A stretch of 64,000 nucleotides of DNA. It comes from Actinopolyspora lacussalsi. GTDB taxonomy: Bacteria; Actinomycetota; Actinomycetes; Mycobacteriales; Pseudonocardiaceae. The stretch lies in contig JAURUC010000001.1 of the NCBI GenBank assembly GCA_030803735.1, positions 2,993,501 through 3,057,500 on the forward strand. The letters are read 5' to 3'. Below, one piece after another: positions 9,042-20,383 of the stretch (position 1 is the stretch's first letter; each line of letters opens with the position of its first letter). Made by a program: the position numbers and the translations under genes. Under the pieces are notes generated by a model, which had not been told where the DNA came from, did no database searches, and saw nothing but the letters and a program-made list of their open reading frames with translations.

Positions 9042-10147
9042 TTCCTGACCTCCTCGGGGGAACTCGAACCGGCGTCCGGGTGCGCGGTGTCGTCCGGGGA
9101 CTGCGCGTCGTCCGGGGACCGCGGGTCGTTCCGGGACCCCGTGGAACCGTTGCTCCCGGTGTGACCGCCGGAGCCGTTCTTGCCGCCACCCTCGCCCGGC
9201 GTGCCGTCACCGGAACCGCCGTCGGGGGTCTCCTCCCCGCTCGAGTCCGAAGTGGACTCCGGCGTGCTCCGGCCGGTCCCGTGCTCCCGGTGGCCGGTTC
9301 CGGTCAGCGCGTGCGCGTCGGGCGGCGGGGCACTGCCGGAGACCGCGTCCCGGTCGGGGCGCAGCCGTTCCACGGGAGTGTTGTCCAGGATCTCGGACAG
9401 CGAGTCCTCCGCGACGGAGCCGTCCGGCAGCAGTGCCGGGGTGGCGACCGAGTTGGCCGTGGCGTAGACACCGGGTCCCGGCAGCGGGGACGGTCTGGCG
9501 TACCTCCCCTGGAACCTGGCCTCCACGGTTTCCCGCTGCGTCATGCGCGGCTTGCGGCCCTTGCCGCCGTAGGCCAGCACCATCGCCCCGATCGAGGCGG
9601 TTATCAGCAGCGCCGAGGTGAGCTCGAACGGGAACAGGTAGTCGGTGAAGATCACCTGCCCCAGGCCGCCGGCGGCCCCGCCGCCGGGTGACCACGGGTT
9701 CAGCGGCGCGGCGGGCACCACCGCGTCGAGCGAACGCGCCAGCCCGGCCACCAGCAGCACGGCCAGCGCCACCCCGAGCACACCCGCTGCCAGCCGCTGG
9801 CCGCGCAGCACCTCGACCACGGAGTCGGACGCGTCCCTGCCGACCATCATGAGCACGAACAGGAACAGCATCATGATCGCGCCGGTGTAGACGATGATCT
9901 GGGTGAAACCGAGGAACTGCGCGCTCTGGGCCATGTACAGCACCCCGAGGCTGAGCATGGTGAGCACCAGCCACAGCGCCGAGTGCACCGCGCTGCGCGC
10001 GAAAACCATCCCGAGCGCGCCCAGCAGTGCCAGCGGCCCGAGAATCCAGAACACCACCGTCTCTCCGGTGCCCACGACGCCCTGCTGCGCGGTCTGCGCG
10101 AGCGGCGTCCGCACGAGCACCTCGGTGGTAGCCGTCATGGTCATCAC
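9038..10147 (-). CDS. nuoJ: NADH-quinone oxidoreductase subunit J with long hydrophilic C-terminal tail
   Basis: Complex I membrane subunit. The first 200 residues carry the usual five helices ([36 protein letters not shown]). After the last helix comes a tail of about 165 residues rich in Gly, Ser, Asp and Pro, with repeated SPDD motifs, much longer than in compact bacterial NuoJ. GTG 10147 and ATG 10144 both lie at plausible distances from a GGAGG ribosome site. The start overlaps the nuoI stop. Confidence 0.94.
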   Translation of the reverse strand: MMTMTATTEVLVRTPLAQTAQQGVVGTGETVVFWILGPLALLGALGMVFARSAVHSALWLVLTMLSLGVLYMAQSAQFLGFTQIIVYTGAIMMLFLFVLMMVGRDASDSVVEVLRGQRLAAGVLGVALAVLLVAGLARSLDAVVPAAPLNPWSPGGGAAGGLGQVIFTDYLFPFELTSALLITASIGAMVLAYGGKGRKPRMTQRETVEARFQGRYARPSPLPGPGVYATANSVATPALLPDGSVAEDSLSEILDNTPVERLRPDRDAVSGSAPPPDAHALTGTGHREHGTGRSTPESTSDSSGEETPDGGSGDGTPGEGGGKNGSGGHTGSNGSTGSRNDPRSPDDAQSPDDTAHPDAGSSSPEEVRK

Positions 10148-10710
10148 CGAACGGCCTCCTCGCCACCGGTCTCGACCGTGGTGCCGTCGGGTACTCCCTG
10201 CCCGCGGGCGAGTTCCGGTCCGTTGACGTAGTAGTCCTGCTCGTCCTCACCCAGCCGCATGTCGTGCGGGGGCTGTTCCATACCGGGCAGCAGCGGCGCG
10301 AGCAGGTCCTCCTTGGTGTAGATCAGGTTCTGCCTGTTGTCGTCGGCCGTCTCGTACTCGTTGGTCATCGTCAGCGCCCGTGTCGGGCACGCCTCGATGC
10401 ACAACCCGCAGCCGATGCAGCGCAGGTAGTTGATCTGGTAGTCGAAGCCGTAGCGCTCACCGGGCGAGTACCGTTCGTCGTCGGTGTTGGTCCCGCCTTC
10501 CACGAAGATCGCGTCGGCTGGACACGCCCACGCGCACAGCTCGCACCCGACGCATTTCTCCAACCCGTCCGGATGCCGGTTCAACTGGTGCTTGCCGTGG
10601 AACCGGGGAGCCGGGATCTTCTTGACCTCGGGGTACTCCTCGGTCAGCACCGTTTTGAACATCTTGGACAGGGTGACGCCGAAGCCCTTCAGGGGATCAG
10701 TCATTCCCAT
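10144..10710 (-). CDS. nuoI: NADH-quinone oxidoreductase subunit I
   Basis: Peripheral-arm subunit of complex I, 188 residues, carrying two 4Fe-4S clusters that pass electrons towards quinone. Both ferredoxin motifs are intact: [12 protein letters not shown] and [12 protein letters not shown]. The C-terminus has a short acidic extension ([14 protein letters not shown]). The start overlaps the nuoH end by 14 bases. Confidence 0.97.
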   Translation of the reverse strand: MGMTDPLKGFGVTLSKMFKTVLTEEYPEVKKIPAPRFHGKHQLNRHPDGLEKCVGCELCAWACPADAIFVEGGTNTDDERYSPGERYGFDYQINYLRCIGCGLCIEACPTRALTMTNEYETADDNRQNLIYTKEDLLAPLLPGMEQPPHDMRLGEDEQDYYVNGPELARGQGVPDGTTVETGGEEAVR

Positions 10711-12031
10711 CGGGTGCCTCCTTCGTTGAGCTGGTGGGCTCTTGCCCGGCTTCCGGCAGCCGGGATCGCGTACCCGTGGTGGCCGAAACCCTGGTCTCCC
10801 TGGGGGTTTCGGGGACCTTGAGGTCGAGTGGCGGCACGGGGTAGCCGCCGCCGGACAGCGGTGCCCGCGGTTCCTCCTGCTCCTCCTCCGGCGGTTTCCG
10901 GTCCGGTACGAGGAAGGCCACGATCAGCAGCAGCACCACGATGCCGCCACCGATGAACAGGAACTGCTGCGAGCCGAGCAGGTCGGCGTTGCGTATGCCC
11001 CGGATGGCGGTGACCGCGCAGATCCAGACCAGGCTGAGCGGCACCAGTATCTTCCAACCGAGGTTCATGAACTGGTCGTAGCGCAGCCTCGGCAGCGTGG
11101 CGCGCAGCCAGACGAACACGAACAGGAAGGCCAAGGTCTTGCCCAGGAACCACAGCACCGGCCACCAGCCGGTGTTGAGGACGCCGTCGCCGATCAGGTA
11201 CAGCGGCCAGGGAGCGTGCCAGCCGCCGAGGAACAGCGTGGTCGCCAGGGCCGAGACGGTGACCATGTTGATGTACTCGGCCAGGAAGAACAGCGCGAAC
11301 TTCAGCGAGGAGTACTCGGTGTGGAACCCGCCGACCAGCTCGGACTCGGCCTCCGGCAGGTCGAAGGGTGCCCGGTTGGTCTCGCCGACCATCGCGACGG
11401 CGTAGACCAGGAAGCTGAACGGCAGCAGCGCGAAGAACCAGCCGTTCTGCTGCGCGGCCACGATTCCCGAGGTGGAAAGCGTTCCCGAGTAGAGGATGAC
11501 CGCGATGAACGAGAGTCCCATCGCGATCTCGTAGGAGATAACCTGCGCGGCGGAGCGCAGCGCGCCGAGCAGTGGGTAGGGGGATCCGGAAGACCAGCCG
11601 GCCAGCACGATGCCGTAAACCCCGACGGCGGCGCAGGCCAGCACCACGAGCAGGCTGACCGGCAGTTCCACCAGCTGTAGCGCGGTGGGCTCGCCGAAGA
11701 TGGTGACTTCGCCGCCGATCGGGATGACCGAGAAGGCGACCAGCGCCGGGGTGGCCGAGATGACCGGCGCGAGGATGTAGATCCACTTGTCGGCCATCAC
11801 CGGGCGGATGTCCTCTTTGAACGCGAGCTTGAGCCCGTCGGCCAACGACTGCAGCATCCCGAAGGGTCCGGCGCGGTTCGGCCCGGGCCGCTGCTGCATC
11901 CTGCCGATGACCCTGCGCTCGGCCCAGATGGTCAGCAGCGTCATGACCACCAGGAAGGCGAACGTGGCCACGACCTTGATCAGGATGAGCCAGATGGGGT
12001 CGTCGGAGATCAGCCGTGCCGTCTCGTTCAT
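10697..12031 (-). CDS. nuoH: NADH-quinone oxidoreductase subunit H
   Basis: Membrane subunit forming the quinone access chamber of complex I, 444 residues. Signature segments are [20 protein letters not shown] near residue 40 and the loop [17 protein letters not shown] hydrophilic C-terminal tail of about 60 residues ([15 protein letters not shown] onward) is typical of actinobacterial NuoH. The ATG at 12031 overlaps the nuoG stop by four bases. Confidence 0.97.
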   Translation of the reverse strand: MNETARLISDDPIWLILIKVVATFAFLVVMTLLTIWAERRVIGRMQQRPGPNRAGPFGMLQSLADGLKLAFKEDIRPVMADKWIYILAPVISATPALVAFSVIPIGGEVTIFGEPTALQLVELPVSLLVVLACAAVGVYGIVLAGWSSGSPYPLLGALRSAAQVISYEIAMGLSFIAVILYSGTLSTSGIVAAQQNGWFFALLPFSFLVYAVAMVGETNRAPFDLPEAESELVGGFHTEYSSLKFALFFLAEYINMVTVSALATTLFLGGWHAPWPLYLIGDGVLNTGWWPVLWFLGKTLAFLFVFVWLRATLPRLRYDQFMNLGWKILVPLSLVWICAVTAIRGIRNADLLGSQQFLFIGGGIVVLLLIVAFLVPDRKPPEEEQEEPRAPLSGGGYPVPPLDLKVPETPRETRVSATTGTRSRLPEAGQEPTSSTKEAPDGND

Positions 12032-14709
12032 GCGACACCCCCGTCGGTGCCGGTGTGGCCGTTGCCGTTCGGACCGTGCCCGGCGGCGCCGAGACCGCCC
12101 GCGCCGTGACCGTTGGCGCCGTCGTCGTGACCGTTGGCGCCGTGGCCGTTGGTCACCGCCGCCGAGACCGCCTCCCCCGCCGCGGTTTCATCCGGTTCCG
12201 GGCTTTTCGGCCCACCACCGGGCGGGGGCAGTGGACCGGCCGCGAGACCGACCACCGTGCCGTGCCCAGCCCCGAGCACGCTCTGGACCTTGGCCGGTCC
12301 GGAGTTGCCCGGCAACCAGACCACGCCGTCCGGCATCTCGACGATCTCGGACTCCAGCGCGACGGTTCCCCGCTCGGTGCTGACGCGGACCGGCTGGTGC
12401 GGTTCGATGCCGAGCCGCCGCGCGGTGTCCCGGGAGATCCGCGCCACGGGTGGCCGGGCCGTACCCGCGAGATTCGGTTCGTCGTGCTGCATCGAACCGT
12501 TGTCCAGCAGGTGTCGCCAGCTCGCCAGCAGCGCTTTGTCCCCGACCGGTTCGTCGACCGGCTCGGCCGGTATGTCCGGGGGCTTCGGCCGGGCTCCGGG
12601 GTTCGCACCCAACCGTTGGATCTCGGCGGCCACCGCCGCCGGGGTCTGAGTGAACAGGTCCACGTCCATCTCCACCGCGAGGGTGTCCAGCACCCGGCAG
12701 TCCGGCAGCGCGCCGGTGCCCTCGATGGTGATCTCGAACTCGCGGGGACGTCCCTCCCAGTTCAGGAAGGTGCCGGACTTCTCGACCGTGGGCGCGATGG
12801 GAAGCACCACGTCGGCGTGCTCGGTCACGCCGGAGGGGCGCAGTTCGAGGCTGACTACGAACCCGGCCGACCGGAGCGCGCGACGCGCCTGCTCGGGGTC
12901 CGGCAGATCGTCGGGATCGACCCCGCCAACCAGCAGGCCGGACAGCTCACCGGACTCCGCCGCGGCGAGGATGCCGTCGAGCTCCCGGCCGGGGATGCTG
13001 GGCAGGCTTCCCTCCGGGACACCCCATGCCCGCTCGATCCCCGAGCGCACCACCGAGTCGGAGACGGGTCGGCCGTTGGGAAGCAGCGTCGGGAGCGTCC
13101 CCGCCTCCACCGCACCGCGTTCCCCGGCACGGCGCGGGATCCAGGCGATGCCCGCGCCGGTGCGTTCGGCCACCCGCATCGCTGCGGTGTAGACACCGGA
13201 AACCTGGGAGCACCGCTCGCCCAGCAACAGGACGGCACCCGGCTCGGACAGCGCCTGTTCCACTTCGGGCGGTAGTTCGTACAGCGCGGCGGCCTCCCCG
13301 CCCGGCAGGCAGGGCAGCAGTCCCCCGCTGTGGATGGGGCTGCCGGAGTCGACGATGTCGGTGGTCTTCTCCACACCGGGCGAGTCCCACTGTCCGAGGT
13401 GGAACACCCTGGTGCTCCCGTCGCGGGCGGCCTTGCGCAACCGGAGGAAGACGATGGGCGACTCCTCCTCGGGCTCGAAAGCCACGCACAGCACCGTGGG
13501 GGCCGCTTCCAACGAGGAGTAGCTGACGCCGTCCTCCGGCCCGGTTCCGACCACCGAGGCACCCAGGAAGTCGAGCTCCTCGGTGGAGTGCGGCCTGGCG
13601 CGGTGATCGATGTCGTTGGTGCCCAGCGCCATCCGGGCGAACTTCCCGTAGGCGTAGGCGTCCTCGCGGGTGAGCCTGCCTCCGGGCAGCACCCCGACGC
13701 CGCGCGAGTCGCGCGCGGTGAGCAGCCCGTCCGCCGCACGGCGCAGCGCCTCGGTCCAGGAGGTCTCCCGCAGCTCACCCGACTCCGCGTCCCGCACCAT
13801 CGGGCGGGTGAGCCGGTCGCTGGCGGTCGCGTACCGGAACGCGAAGCGCCCCTTGTCGCAGTTCCACTCCTCGTTGACCTCGGGGTCCTCACCCGCCAGC
13901 CTGCGCATCACCTTGCCGCGGCGCCAGTCGGTGCGCTGCGAGCAGCCCGAGGCGCAGTGCTCGCAGACACCCGGGGTGGACACGAGGTCGAACGGGCGGG
14001 AGCGGAATCGGTAAGCCGCGCTGGTGAGCGCTCCCACTGGGCAGATCTGAATGGTGTTACCGGAGAAATAGGACTGGAACGGCTGCTCCTCGCCGATGCC
14101 GATCTGCTGCGTGGCGCCGCGTTCGAGCAGTTCGATGAACGGGTCACCGGCGATCTGCTTGGAGAACCTGGTGCAGCGCTGGCAGAGCACACAGCGCTCC
14201 CGGTCCAGCAGGATCTGCGAGGAGATCGAGACGGGTTTGGCGAAGGTGCGCTTCTTGTCCACGAACCGCGACTCGCTGCGCCCGTGCTTGAGCGCCTGGT
14301 TCTGCAGCGGGCACTCCCCGCCCTTGTCGCAGACGGGGCAGTCCAGCGGGTGGTTGATCAGCAGCAGCTCCATCACACCCTGCTGGGCCTTGTCGGCCAC
14401 CTGCGAGGTCTGCTGGGTGTTGACCACCATCCCGTCGGCCACCGCCGTGGTGCAGGAGGCCGCGGGTTTGGGCATCGGTTTGCCGTTGACCTCGACCTCG
14501 ACCAGGCACTGCCTGCAGGCACCCGCCGGGTCGAGCAGCGGGTGGTCGCAGAACCGGGGAATCACGATGCCCAGCCGCTCGGCGGTACGGATCACCAGCT
14601 CGCCCTTCGGGGCGTCGACCTCGATACCGTCGATGGTCAGCCGGACGTGTCCTTCCGGTACCGGACGGGACTGCGCGGTGTCGTTTCCGGACGCGGATGC
14701 CACCGTCAT
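12028..14709 (-). CDS. nuoG: NADH-quinone oxidoreductase subunit G
   Basis: Large iron-sulfur subunit of complex I, 893 residues from ATG 14709, which overlaps the nuoF stop as ATGA. N-terminal 2Fe-2S ligands are seen in [15 protein letters not shown], further cluster ligands in [13 protein letters not shown] and [10 protein letters not shown], and the additional cluster in CEHCASGC. A molybdopterin-oxidoreductase-like domain follows. The C-terminal 50 residues are an unusual low-complexity tail made of NGHG/GANGH-like repeats, rich in Gly, His and Asn. The longer open frame upstream of 14709 only reads back into nuoF. Confidence 0.96.
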   Translation of the reverse strand: MTVASASGNDTAQSRPVPEGHVRLTIDGIEVDAPKGELVIRTAERLGIVIPRFCDHPLLDPAGACRQCLVEVEVNGKPMPKPAASCTTAVADGMVVNTQQTSQVADKAQQGVMELLLINHPLDCPVCDKGGECPLQNQALKHGRSESRFVDKKRTFAKPVSISSQILLDRERCVLCQRCTRFSKQIAGDPFIELLERGATQQIGIGEEQPFQSYFSGNTIQICPVGALTSAAYRFRSRPFDLVSTPGVCEHCASGCSQRTDWRRGKVMRRLAGEDPEVNEEWNCDKGRFAFRYATASDRLTRPMVRDAESGELRETSWTEALRRAADGLLTARDSRGVGVLPGGRLTREDAYAYGKFARMALGTNDIDHRARPHSTEELDFLGASVVGTGPEDGVSYSSLEAAPTVLCVAFEPEEESPIVFLRLRKAARDGSTRVFHLGQWDSPGVEKTTDIVDSGSPIHSGGLLPCLPGGEAAALYELPPEVEQALSEPGAVLLLGERCSQVSGVYTAAMRVAERTGAGIAWIPRRAGERGAVEAGTLPTLLPNGRPVSDSVVRSGIERAWGVPEGSLPSIPGRELDGILAAAESGELSGLLVGGVDPDDLPDPEQARRALRSAGFVVSLELRPSGVTEHADVVLPIAPTVEKSGTFLNWEGRPREFEITIEGTGALPDCRVLDTLAVEMDVDLFTQTPAAVAAEIQRLGANPGARPKPPDIPAEPVDEPVGDKALLASWRHLLDNGSMQHDEPNLAGTARPPVARISRDTARRLGIEPHQPVRVSTERGTVALESEIVEMPDGVVWLPGNSGPAKVQSVLGAGHGTVVGLAAGPLPPPGGGPKSPEPDETAAGEAVSAAVTNGHGANGHDDGANGHGAGGLGAAGHGPNGNGHTGTDGGVA

Positions 14710-16052
14710 CGGGCCACTCCTGCCAGTGCGGGTTCCTCTGTCGTGTCGTGCCCGCGGTTGCTCTCGCACAGGGCGAGGAACTCTTCGCGGAAGTACTTGA
14801 TGCCGCTGGTGATCGGGCTGACAGCGCCGTCACCCAGCGCGCAGAACGAACGGCCGAGCACGTTGTCGCAGACGTCGAGCAGCGTGTCGATGTCCTGCTC
14901 GGTGCCGTGCCCGTCCACCATTCGCTCCAGCACCTGCGCCAGCCAGAAACACCCCTCGCGACACGGGGTGCACTTGCCGCACGACTCGTGCTCGTAGAAC
15001 TGGGTCCACTTCATCACCGCCCAGGGCACGGAAACCGTCTCGTTGAAGATCATCAACGCGGTGGTGCCCAGCATGGATCCGGCCTCGGTAGCCCCCTCGA
15101 AGTCGAGCGGCACGTCGAGGTGGTCGGCGGTGAACAGCGGGGTGGAGGAGCCGCCCGGAGTCCAGAACTTCAGCGGGATCCCGTCCTTCATGCCGCCCGC
15201 CAGTTCCAGCAGTTCCCGCAGCGTCGTGCCCAGCGGAGCCTCGTACTGCCCGGGACGTTCCACGTGCCCGGACAGCGAGAAGATCTTCGGCCCGGGGGAC
15301 TTCTCCCGCCCCATGGCGCGGAACCAGTCCGAACCGCCGTTGACGATGTAGGGCACCGAGGCGATCGTCTCGACGTTGTTCACGGTGGTGGGAGACGAGT
15401 ACAGCCCCGCCTGCGCGGGGAAGGGCGGCTTCAACCTGGGCTGGCCGCGCTTGCCCTCCAGCGAGTCGAGCAGCGCGGTCTCCTCGCCGCAGATGTAGGC
15501 ACCGGCTCCGGCGTGCACCACCATGTCCAGGTCGAACCCGGAGTCCAGGATGTTCTTGCCGAGGTAGCCCGCGTCGTAGGCCTCGCGCACCGCGTGGTGC
15601 AGCCTGCGGATGCAGTGCAGCGCCTCGCCGCGCACGTAGATCATGCAGGTGCTCGCCCGCATCGCGTAGGCGGCGATGACGCAGCCCTCGATCAGCGAGT
15701 GCGGGTCGGCCATCATCAGCGGGACGTCCTTGCACGTCCCCGGTTCACCCTCGTCGGCGTTGATCACCAGGTAGTGCGGCCGGGAACGGTCCTTGGGCAT
15801 GAAGCCCCACTTCACTCCGGAGGGGAAACCCGCGCCTCCCCTACCGCGCAGTCCCGCGGTCTTGACCAGTTCGATGAGCTGGTCGGGATCGGCCGAGAGC
15901 GCGGTGCGCAGCGCGGTGTAGCCCTCCAGCTGCTCGTAGGTGCGCAACGACCAGGACTCCGGGGACAGCCAGCGCCGGGTGAGCACGGGAGTCAGCGGAC
16001 TCACCGCGGCCCGTTCCGGGGCGCTGCCGTCTGATGCGTTCGCTTCGGTCAT
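14706..16052 (-). CDS. nuoF: NADH-quinone oxidoreductase subunit F
   Basis: NADH- and FMN-binding subunit of complex I, 448 residues. It has the glycine-rich nucleotide motif [18 protein letters not shown], the FMN motif [12 protein letters not shown] and a C-terminal 4Fe-4S motif [12 protein letters not shown] with a later cysteine (DGAVSP region). It works with NuoE to oxidise NADH. Length and motifs are complete. Confidence 0.97.
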   Translation of the reverse strand: MTEANASDGSAPERAAVSPLTPVLTRRWLSPESWSLRTYEQLEGYTALRTALSADPDQLIELVKTAGLRGRGGAGFPSGVKWGFMPKDRSRPHYLVINADEGEPGTCKDVPLMMADPHSLIEGCVIAAYAMRASTCMIYVRGEALHCIRRLHHAVREAYDAGYLGKNILDSGFDLDMVVHAGAGAYICGEETALLDSLEGKRGQPRLKPPFPAQAGLYSSPTTVNNVETIASVPYIVNGGSDWFRAMGREKSPGPKIFSLSGHVERPGQYEAPLGTTLRELLELAGGMKDGIPLKFWTPGGSSTPLFTADHLDVPLDFEGATEAGSMLGTTALMIFNETVSVPWAVMKWTQFYEHESCGKCTPCREGCFWLAQVLERMVDGHGTEQDIDTLLDVCDNVLGRSFCALGDGAVSPITSGIKYFREEFLALCESNRGHDTTEEPALAGVAR

Positions 16053-16061
16053 CGCCTGCCC

Positions 16062-16862
16062 TCACTTCTTCTCCGGGATGGGCGGAAATTCGACCTCGTC
16101 GGGCATCGGTGGTGCGTTCCAGCCCTGTTCACGGGCGAGCTCGGCACCGCGCACCGTCTCGGGGGCCGCGGCCGACGACTCGGCGGCCTCCTCCGCGCCG
16201 GGCCCGTCGAAGAACCCGGCGAGCTGGCGCTCGGTGTCCCGGAAGTCGGTCAACGGCGCGCCACGGCTTGGCAGTGGCCGTTCACCGCGCCGCAGCGCCC
16301 GAACCGTCTCCAGCGCGCTCTCGGCCGTCTGGTTGTCGAAGTACTCGTAGTTGACCTGCAGCACCGGTGCGAAGTCGCAGGCCGCCAGGCACTCGGCGTG
16401 TTCCAGCGTCACCGACCCCTCGGCGCCGGGGGTGCCCGCGGTCTCCTCGTGTCCGGCGCCCAGTTCCTCGGACAGCGCACGGTAGATGCCGTCGCCGCCC
16501 ATCGCGGCGCACAGCGTGTTGGTGCACACGCTGACCAGGAACTGCCCGCACGGTTGCCGCTTGTACATCGTGTAGAACGTGGCGACCGCGTTGACCTCGG
16601 CGGTGGACAGCGCGAGCTGCTCGGCGCAGAACCGCATTCCCTCGGCGGTGACGTGCCCCTGCACCGACTGCACCAGGTGCAGCATCGGAAGCAGCGCCGA
16701 GCGGGACTCGGGATAGCGCTCGATGATGCTTCGCGCCTCGGCCCGGACGCGTTCGCCGAACACCGCCTCCCCAGCCGCGGCTTGCTCCGCCGACTCGGCC
16801 GGGGACTGCCCACCGGGGGTGAGCACGTGCTCGGTGGTCGTGTAGTCGAACTGCTCGGTCAT
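16062..16862 (-). CDS. nuoE: NADH-quinone oxidoreductase subunit E
   Basis: Thioredoxin-fold 2Fe-2S subunit of complex I, 266 residues. The four cluster cysteines lie in CTNTLCAAMGG and ECLAACDFAP. A C-terminal extension of about 70 residues (Ala/Glu-rich, ending PPMPDEVEFPPIPEKK) is common in actinobacteria. It stops one codon spacing before nuoD, so translation is probably coupled. Confidence 0.96.
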   Translation of the reverse strand: MTEQFDYTTTEHVLTPGGQSPAESAEQAAAGEAVFGERVRAEARSIIERYPESRSALLPMLHLVQSVQGHVTAEGMRFCAEQLALSTAEVNAVATFYTMYKRQPCGQFLVSVCTNTLCAAMGGDGIYRALSEELGAGHEETAGTPGAEGSVTLEHAECLAACDFAPVLQVNYEYFDNQTAESALETVRALRRGERPLPSRGAPLTDFRDTERQLAGFFDGPGAEEAAESSAAAPETVRGAELAREQGWNAPPMPDEVEFPPIPEKK

Positions 16863-18245
16863 CTAGCGGTCCACCCCACCCATCACAGGATCGATCGAGG
16901 CCACGACGGCGATCACGTCGGCGACGAGCCCGCCTTCGGCCATCGCCGGGAACGCCTCCAGATTCACGAAGCTGGGGTCACGGACGTGCACCCGCATCGG
17001 GCGGGTACCGCCGTCCGAAACGTGGTGGTAGCCCAGCTCGCCCCTGGGAGCCTCGACCGGCGTGTACGTCTGGCCCGGCGGGACGTCGAATCCCTCCGTG
17101 ACCAGCTTGAAGTGGTGGATCAGCGACTCCATCGACTGACCCATGATCTTGCGGACGTGGTCCAGCGAGTTGCCCATGCCGTCCGGCCCGATGCTCAGCT
17201 GGGCGGGCCAGGCGATCTTGGGGTCGTCGACCATGACCGGCCCGGGCTCCAGCTTGTCCATGCACTGCCGGATGATCCGCAGCGACTGCCGGATCTCCTC
17301 CACCCGCAGCAGGAACCGCGAGTAGCAGTCGGCATCGGTGCTGGTGGGAACCTCGAAGTCGAACTGCTCGTAACCGCAGTAGGGCTCGACCTTGCGCAGG
17401 TCCCAGGCCAGTCCGGCCGAACGCAGGATCGGACCGGTGGTGCCCAGCGCCAGGCAGGCGTCCAGCGGCAGGTAACCGACGCCCTTGAGGCGTTGTTTCC
17501 AGATCGGCTGGCCGCTGAACAGCTTGTCGTAGTCGGGCAGCCGGTTCTCCATGACCTTGCAGAACTCCAGGACCTTCTCCCTGGAGTTCTCCGGGATGTC
17601 CTGGGCGACCCCGCCCGGCCGGATGAAGGCGTGGTTCATCCGGAGCCCGGTGAGGAACTCCAGCAGGTGCAGCACCTCTTCGCGGTCGCGGAACCCGAAG
17701 GTCATGCCGGTGGTGGAACCGAGTTCCATCGCGCCGGTGGCCAGGAAGACCAGGTGCGAGGAGATCCGGTTGAGCTCCATCAGCAGCACCCGGATCGTCT
17801 CCGCGCGTTCCGGTGCGGACACCCGCAGCAGCTTCTCCACGCCCAGGGAGTAGGCGGTCTCGTTGTGCAGCGGGGCCAGATAGTCCATCCGCGTGACGAA
17901 CGTGACGCCCTGGGTCCAAGTGCGGTACTCGGTGTTCTTCTCGATACCGGTGTGCAGGTAGCCGATCACCGAGCGGGCCTTGGTGACGGTCTCGCCCTCG
18001 AGCTCCAGGACCAGCCGCAGCACGCCGTGGGTGGAGGGGTGCTGCGGCCCGAGGTTGATGACGACGCGCTCCTCCTGCTGCGTGTCGTCCAGGAAGTCCT
18101 CCCAGTCACCTCCGGTGACCGTGTAGACCCTGCCCTCCGTGGTCTCCCGGGCGGAGGCGGCGAACGGGTCGCCACCGGACCGATCACCGCCGGACCCGTC
18201 ACCACCCGGTCGGGAACCGGTGGGGGTTTCGGCGTCGATACTCAT
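16863..18245 (-). CDS. nuoD: NADH-quinone oxidoreductase subunit D
   Basis: 49-kDa-type subunit of complex I that lines the quinone cavity, 460 residues from ATG 18245 (MSIDAETP), which has a GAGGAGG ribosome site six bases upstream. Motifs include [16 protein letters not shown] and [18 protein letters not shown] sequence. A Gly/Asp-rich N-terminal stretch of about 30 residues ([13 protein letters not shown]) precedes the conserved core. The upstream in-frame extension is rejected as non-protein-like. Confidence 0.96.
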   Translation of the reverse strand: MSIDAETPTGSRPGGDGSGGDRSGGDPFAASARETTEGRVYTVTGGDWEDFLDDTQQEERVVINLGPQHPSTHGVLRLVLELEGETVTKARSVIGYLHTGIEKNTEYRTWTQGVTFVTRMDYLAPLHNETAYSLGVEKLLRVSAPERAETIRVLLMELNRISSHLVFLATGAMELGSTTGMTFGFRDREEVLHLLEFLTGLRMNHAFIRPGGVAQDIPENSREKVLEFCKVMENRLPDYDKLFSGQPIWKQRLKGVGYLPLDACLALGTTGPILRSAGLAWDLRKVEPYCGYEQFDFEVPTSTDADCYSRFLLRVEEIRQSLRIIRQCMDKLEPGPVMVDDPKIAWPAQLSIGPDGMGNSLDHVRKIMGQSMESLIHHFKLVTEGFDVPPGQTYTPVEAPRGELGYHHVSDGGTRPMRVHVRDPSFVNLEAFPAMAEGGLVADVIAVVASIDPVMGGVDR

Positions 18246-18315
18246 GCTGCCTCCTCGAACAGCGCGACCGCCCGGCTCCGAGTCCGGAGGCCGCACCCGA
18301 TGGATCCAGGCCCGC

Positions 18316-19056
18316 TCACGTGTAGGACCTGCGCTGGTCGGGCGGTGGAACCTCGGCTCCCTTGTACTCCACCGGGATGCCACCGAGCGGGTAGTCCTTG
18401 CGCTGCGGGTGGCCGTCCCAGTCGTCCGGCATGAGGATCCGCGTCAGGGCCGGATGGTCGTCGTAGACGATGCCGTACATGTCCCAGGCCTCCCGCTCCT
18501 GGAAGTCGGCCGTCGGATAGACGTCGACCACCGAGGGAACGTGCGGGTCGGCCACGTCCACGGCGACCTCGACGCGGATCCGACGCCGGTAAGTCAGCGA
18601 GGTGAGATGACAGACCGAGTGCAGCCGCTGCGGCACCTCGGGACCGTAGTCCACCCCGGACAGACTGCTGCAGAGCTCGAACCGCAGCGCTGGCTCGTCG
18701 CGGAACGTCCGGCAGATCTCGACCAGATGCTCCCGATCGACGTAGAAGGTGATCTCGCCGCGGTCCACGGTGATCCGCAGTACCGCCGAGTCCGGGATAC
18801 CGCGCCGCTTCATGCCCTCGAACAGCTCGTCGGCCACCTCGTCGAACCAGCCCCCGTAGGGCCGTTCCGCCTCCGGTGGCACGTAGGCGGGCACCCGGAG
18901 ACCGCCGTAGCCCGAGGTGTCCCCGCTTCCGGTCACACCGAACATGCCCTTCCGGGCGCGGCCCGCCACCATCCGCTCGGTGGCCGCCTCCTCCGTGGGA
19001 CCGGTGTGCTCGGCCGCCGTCTCCGGGAGTCCCCCGCTGGATTCGTCACCGCTCAT
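18316..19056 (-). CDS. nuoC: NADH-quinone oxidoreductase subunit C
   Basis: 30-kDa-type subunit of complex I, 246 residues from ATG 19056. The family signature is [14 protein letters not shown] followed by [26 protein letters not shown]. The N-terminal 60 residues are acidic and variable. nuoC is separate from nuoD, unlike the fused enterobacterial form. It lies 7 bases after nuoB. Confidence 0.96.
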   Translation of the reverse strand: MSGDESSGGLPETAAEHTGPTEEAATERMVAGRARKGMFGVTGSGDTSGYGGLRVPAYVPPEAERPYGGWFDEVADELFEGMKRRGIPDSAVLRITVDRGEITFYVDREHLVEICRTFRDEPALRFELCSSLSGVDYGPEVPQRLHSVCHLTSLTYRRRIRVEVAVDVADPHVPSVVDVYPTADFQEREAWDMYGIVYDDHPALTRILMPDDWDGHPQRKDYPLGGIPVEYKGAEVPPPDQRRSYT

Positions 19057-19063
19057 CGCCGAA

Positions 19064-19765
<702 letters not shown>

Positions 19766-19858
19766 CTCGGCACTCCTTCCCACGAGTCGCCCCGGTGAAC
19801 GGGGCACCACCGATCCCGACGCGCCCGCACCGGGCGGCTGTCGTAGTCACTTCGCCGG

Positions 19859-20224
19859 TCAGTTCCAATCGAAACCACCACGCCGCCACACGTAGAGATC
19901 GGCGAAACCGAAGGTCAGAATGAACAGAATCACCGCGACCACGCCGTAGAGCCCGAGAGCGTCCGCGGAAACGGCGTAGGGGAACAGAAAGACCATCTCG
20001 ATGTCGAAGAGGATGAACATCATGGCCGTCAGGTAGTAGGCGACCGGCATCCGGCCACCGCCACCGACCGGCTGCGGCGAGGGTTCTATCCCGCACTCGT
20101 AGGCGTCGAGCTTGGCCTTGTTGTACCGACGCGGACCGACCAGCGGCGCGATCGCGACGGAGAACGCGGCGAAGCCGAACGCCAACGCGAACATCAGCAC
20201 CAGCGGGATGTAGGGATCCAGCAC
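19859..20224 (-). CDS. nuoA: NADH-quinone oxidoreductase subunit A
   Basis: Small membrane subunit of complex I, 121 residues with three helices. Conserved loop KLDAYECGIEPSPQP contains the quinone-pocket cysteine, and the second helix carries FDIEMVFLFPYAV. It is the first gene of nuoA-N, with 159 bases of comparatively AT-rich DNA upstream. Confidence 0.97.
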   Translation of the reverse strand: MLDPYIPLVLMFALAFGFAAFSVAIAPLVGPRRYNKAKLDAYECGIEPSPQPVGGGGRMPVAYYLTAMMFILFDIEMVFLFPYAVSADALGLYGVVAVILFILTFGFADLYVWRRGGFDWN

Positions 20225-20383
20225 TGTGCCTGCCTCCTTAATCCAGTTCCCGCTACGCCCCGAGCGAGCTCGGCGACCACACTCAGCACTTTATGCGCCC
20301 GGTTGTACGCACCTCGTATTGAGGTGAACCTAACTTTATGAATTACGGCACAAAGTCGCCGAAATCTGATCAGACGGGCGCCC
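20225..20383 (-). promoter_or_regulatory. Putative nuo operon promoter region with inverted repeat
   Basis: AT-rich relative to its surroundings. A perfect 6-base inverted repeat CACCTC-GTATT-GAGGTG lies at 20310-20326, flanked by two direct copies of ACTTTATG (20288-20295 and 20333-20340). On the minus strand these read CATAAAGT, which contains TAAAGT, an acceptable actinobacterial -10 hexamer. I could not pair either with a convincing -35 box, so the assignment is tentative. Confidence 0.4.

Noticed and set aside
20325..20345. IdeR/DmdR-like iron box upstream of nuoA
   Set aside because: The minus strand reads ttaggttcacctcaa, which matches only the left half of the consensus.
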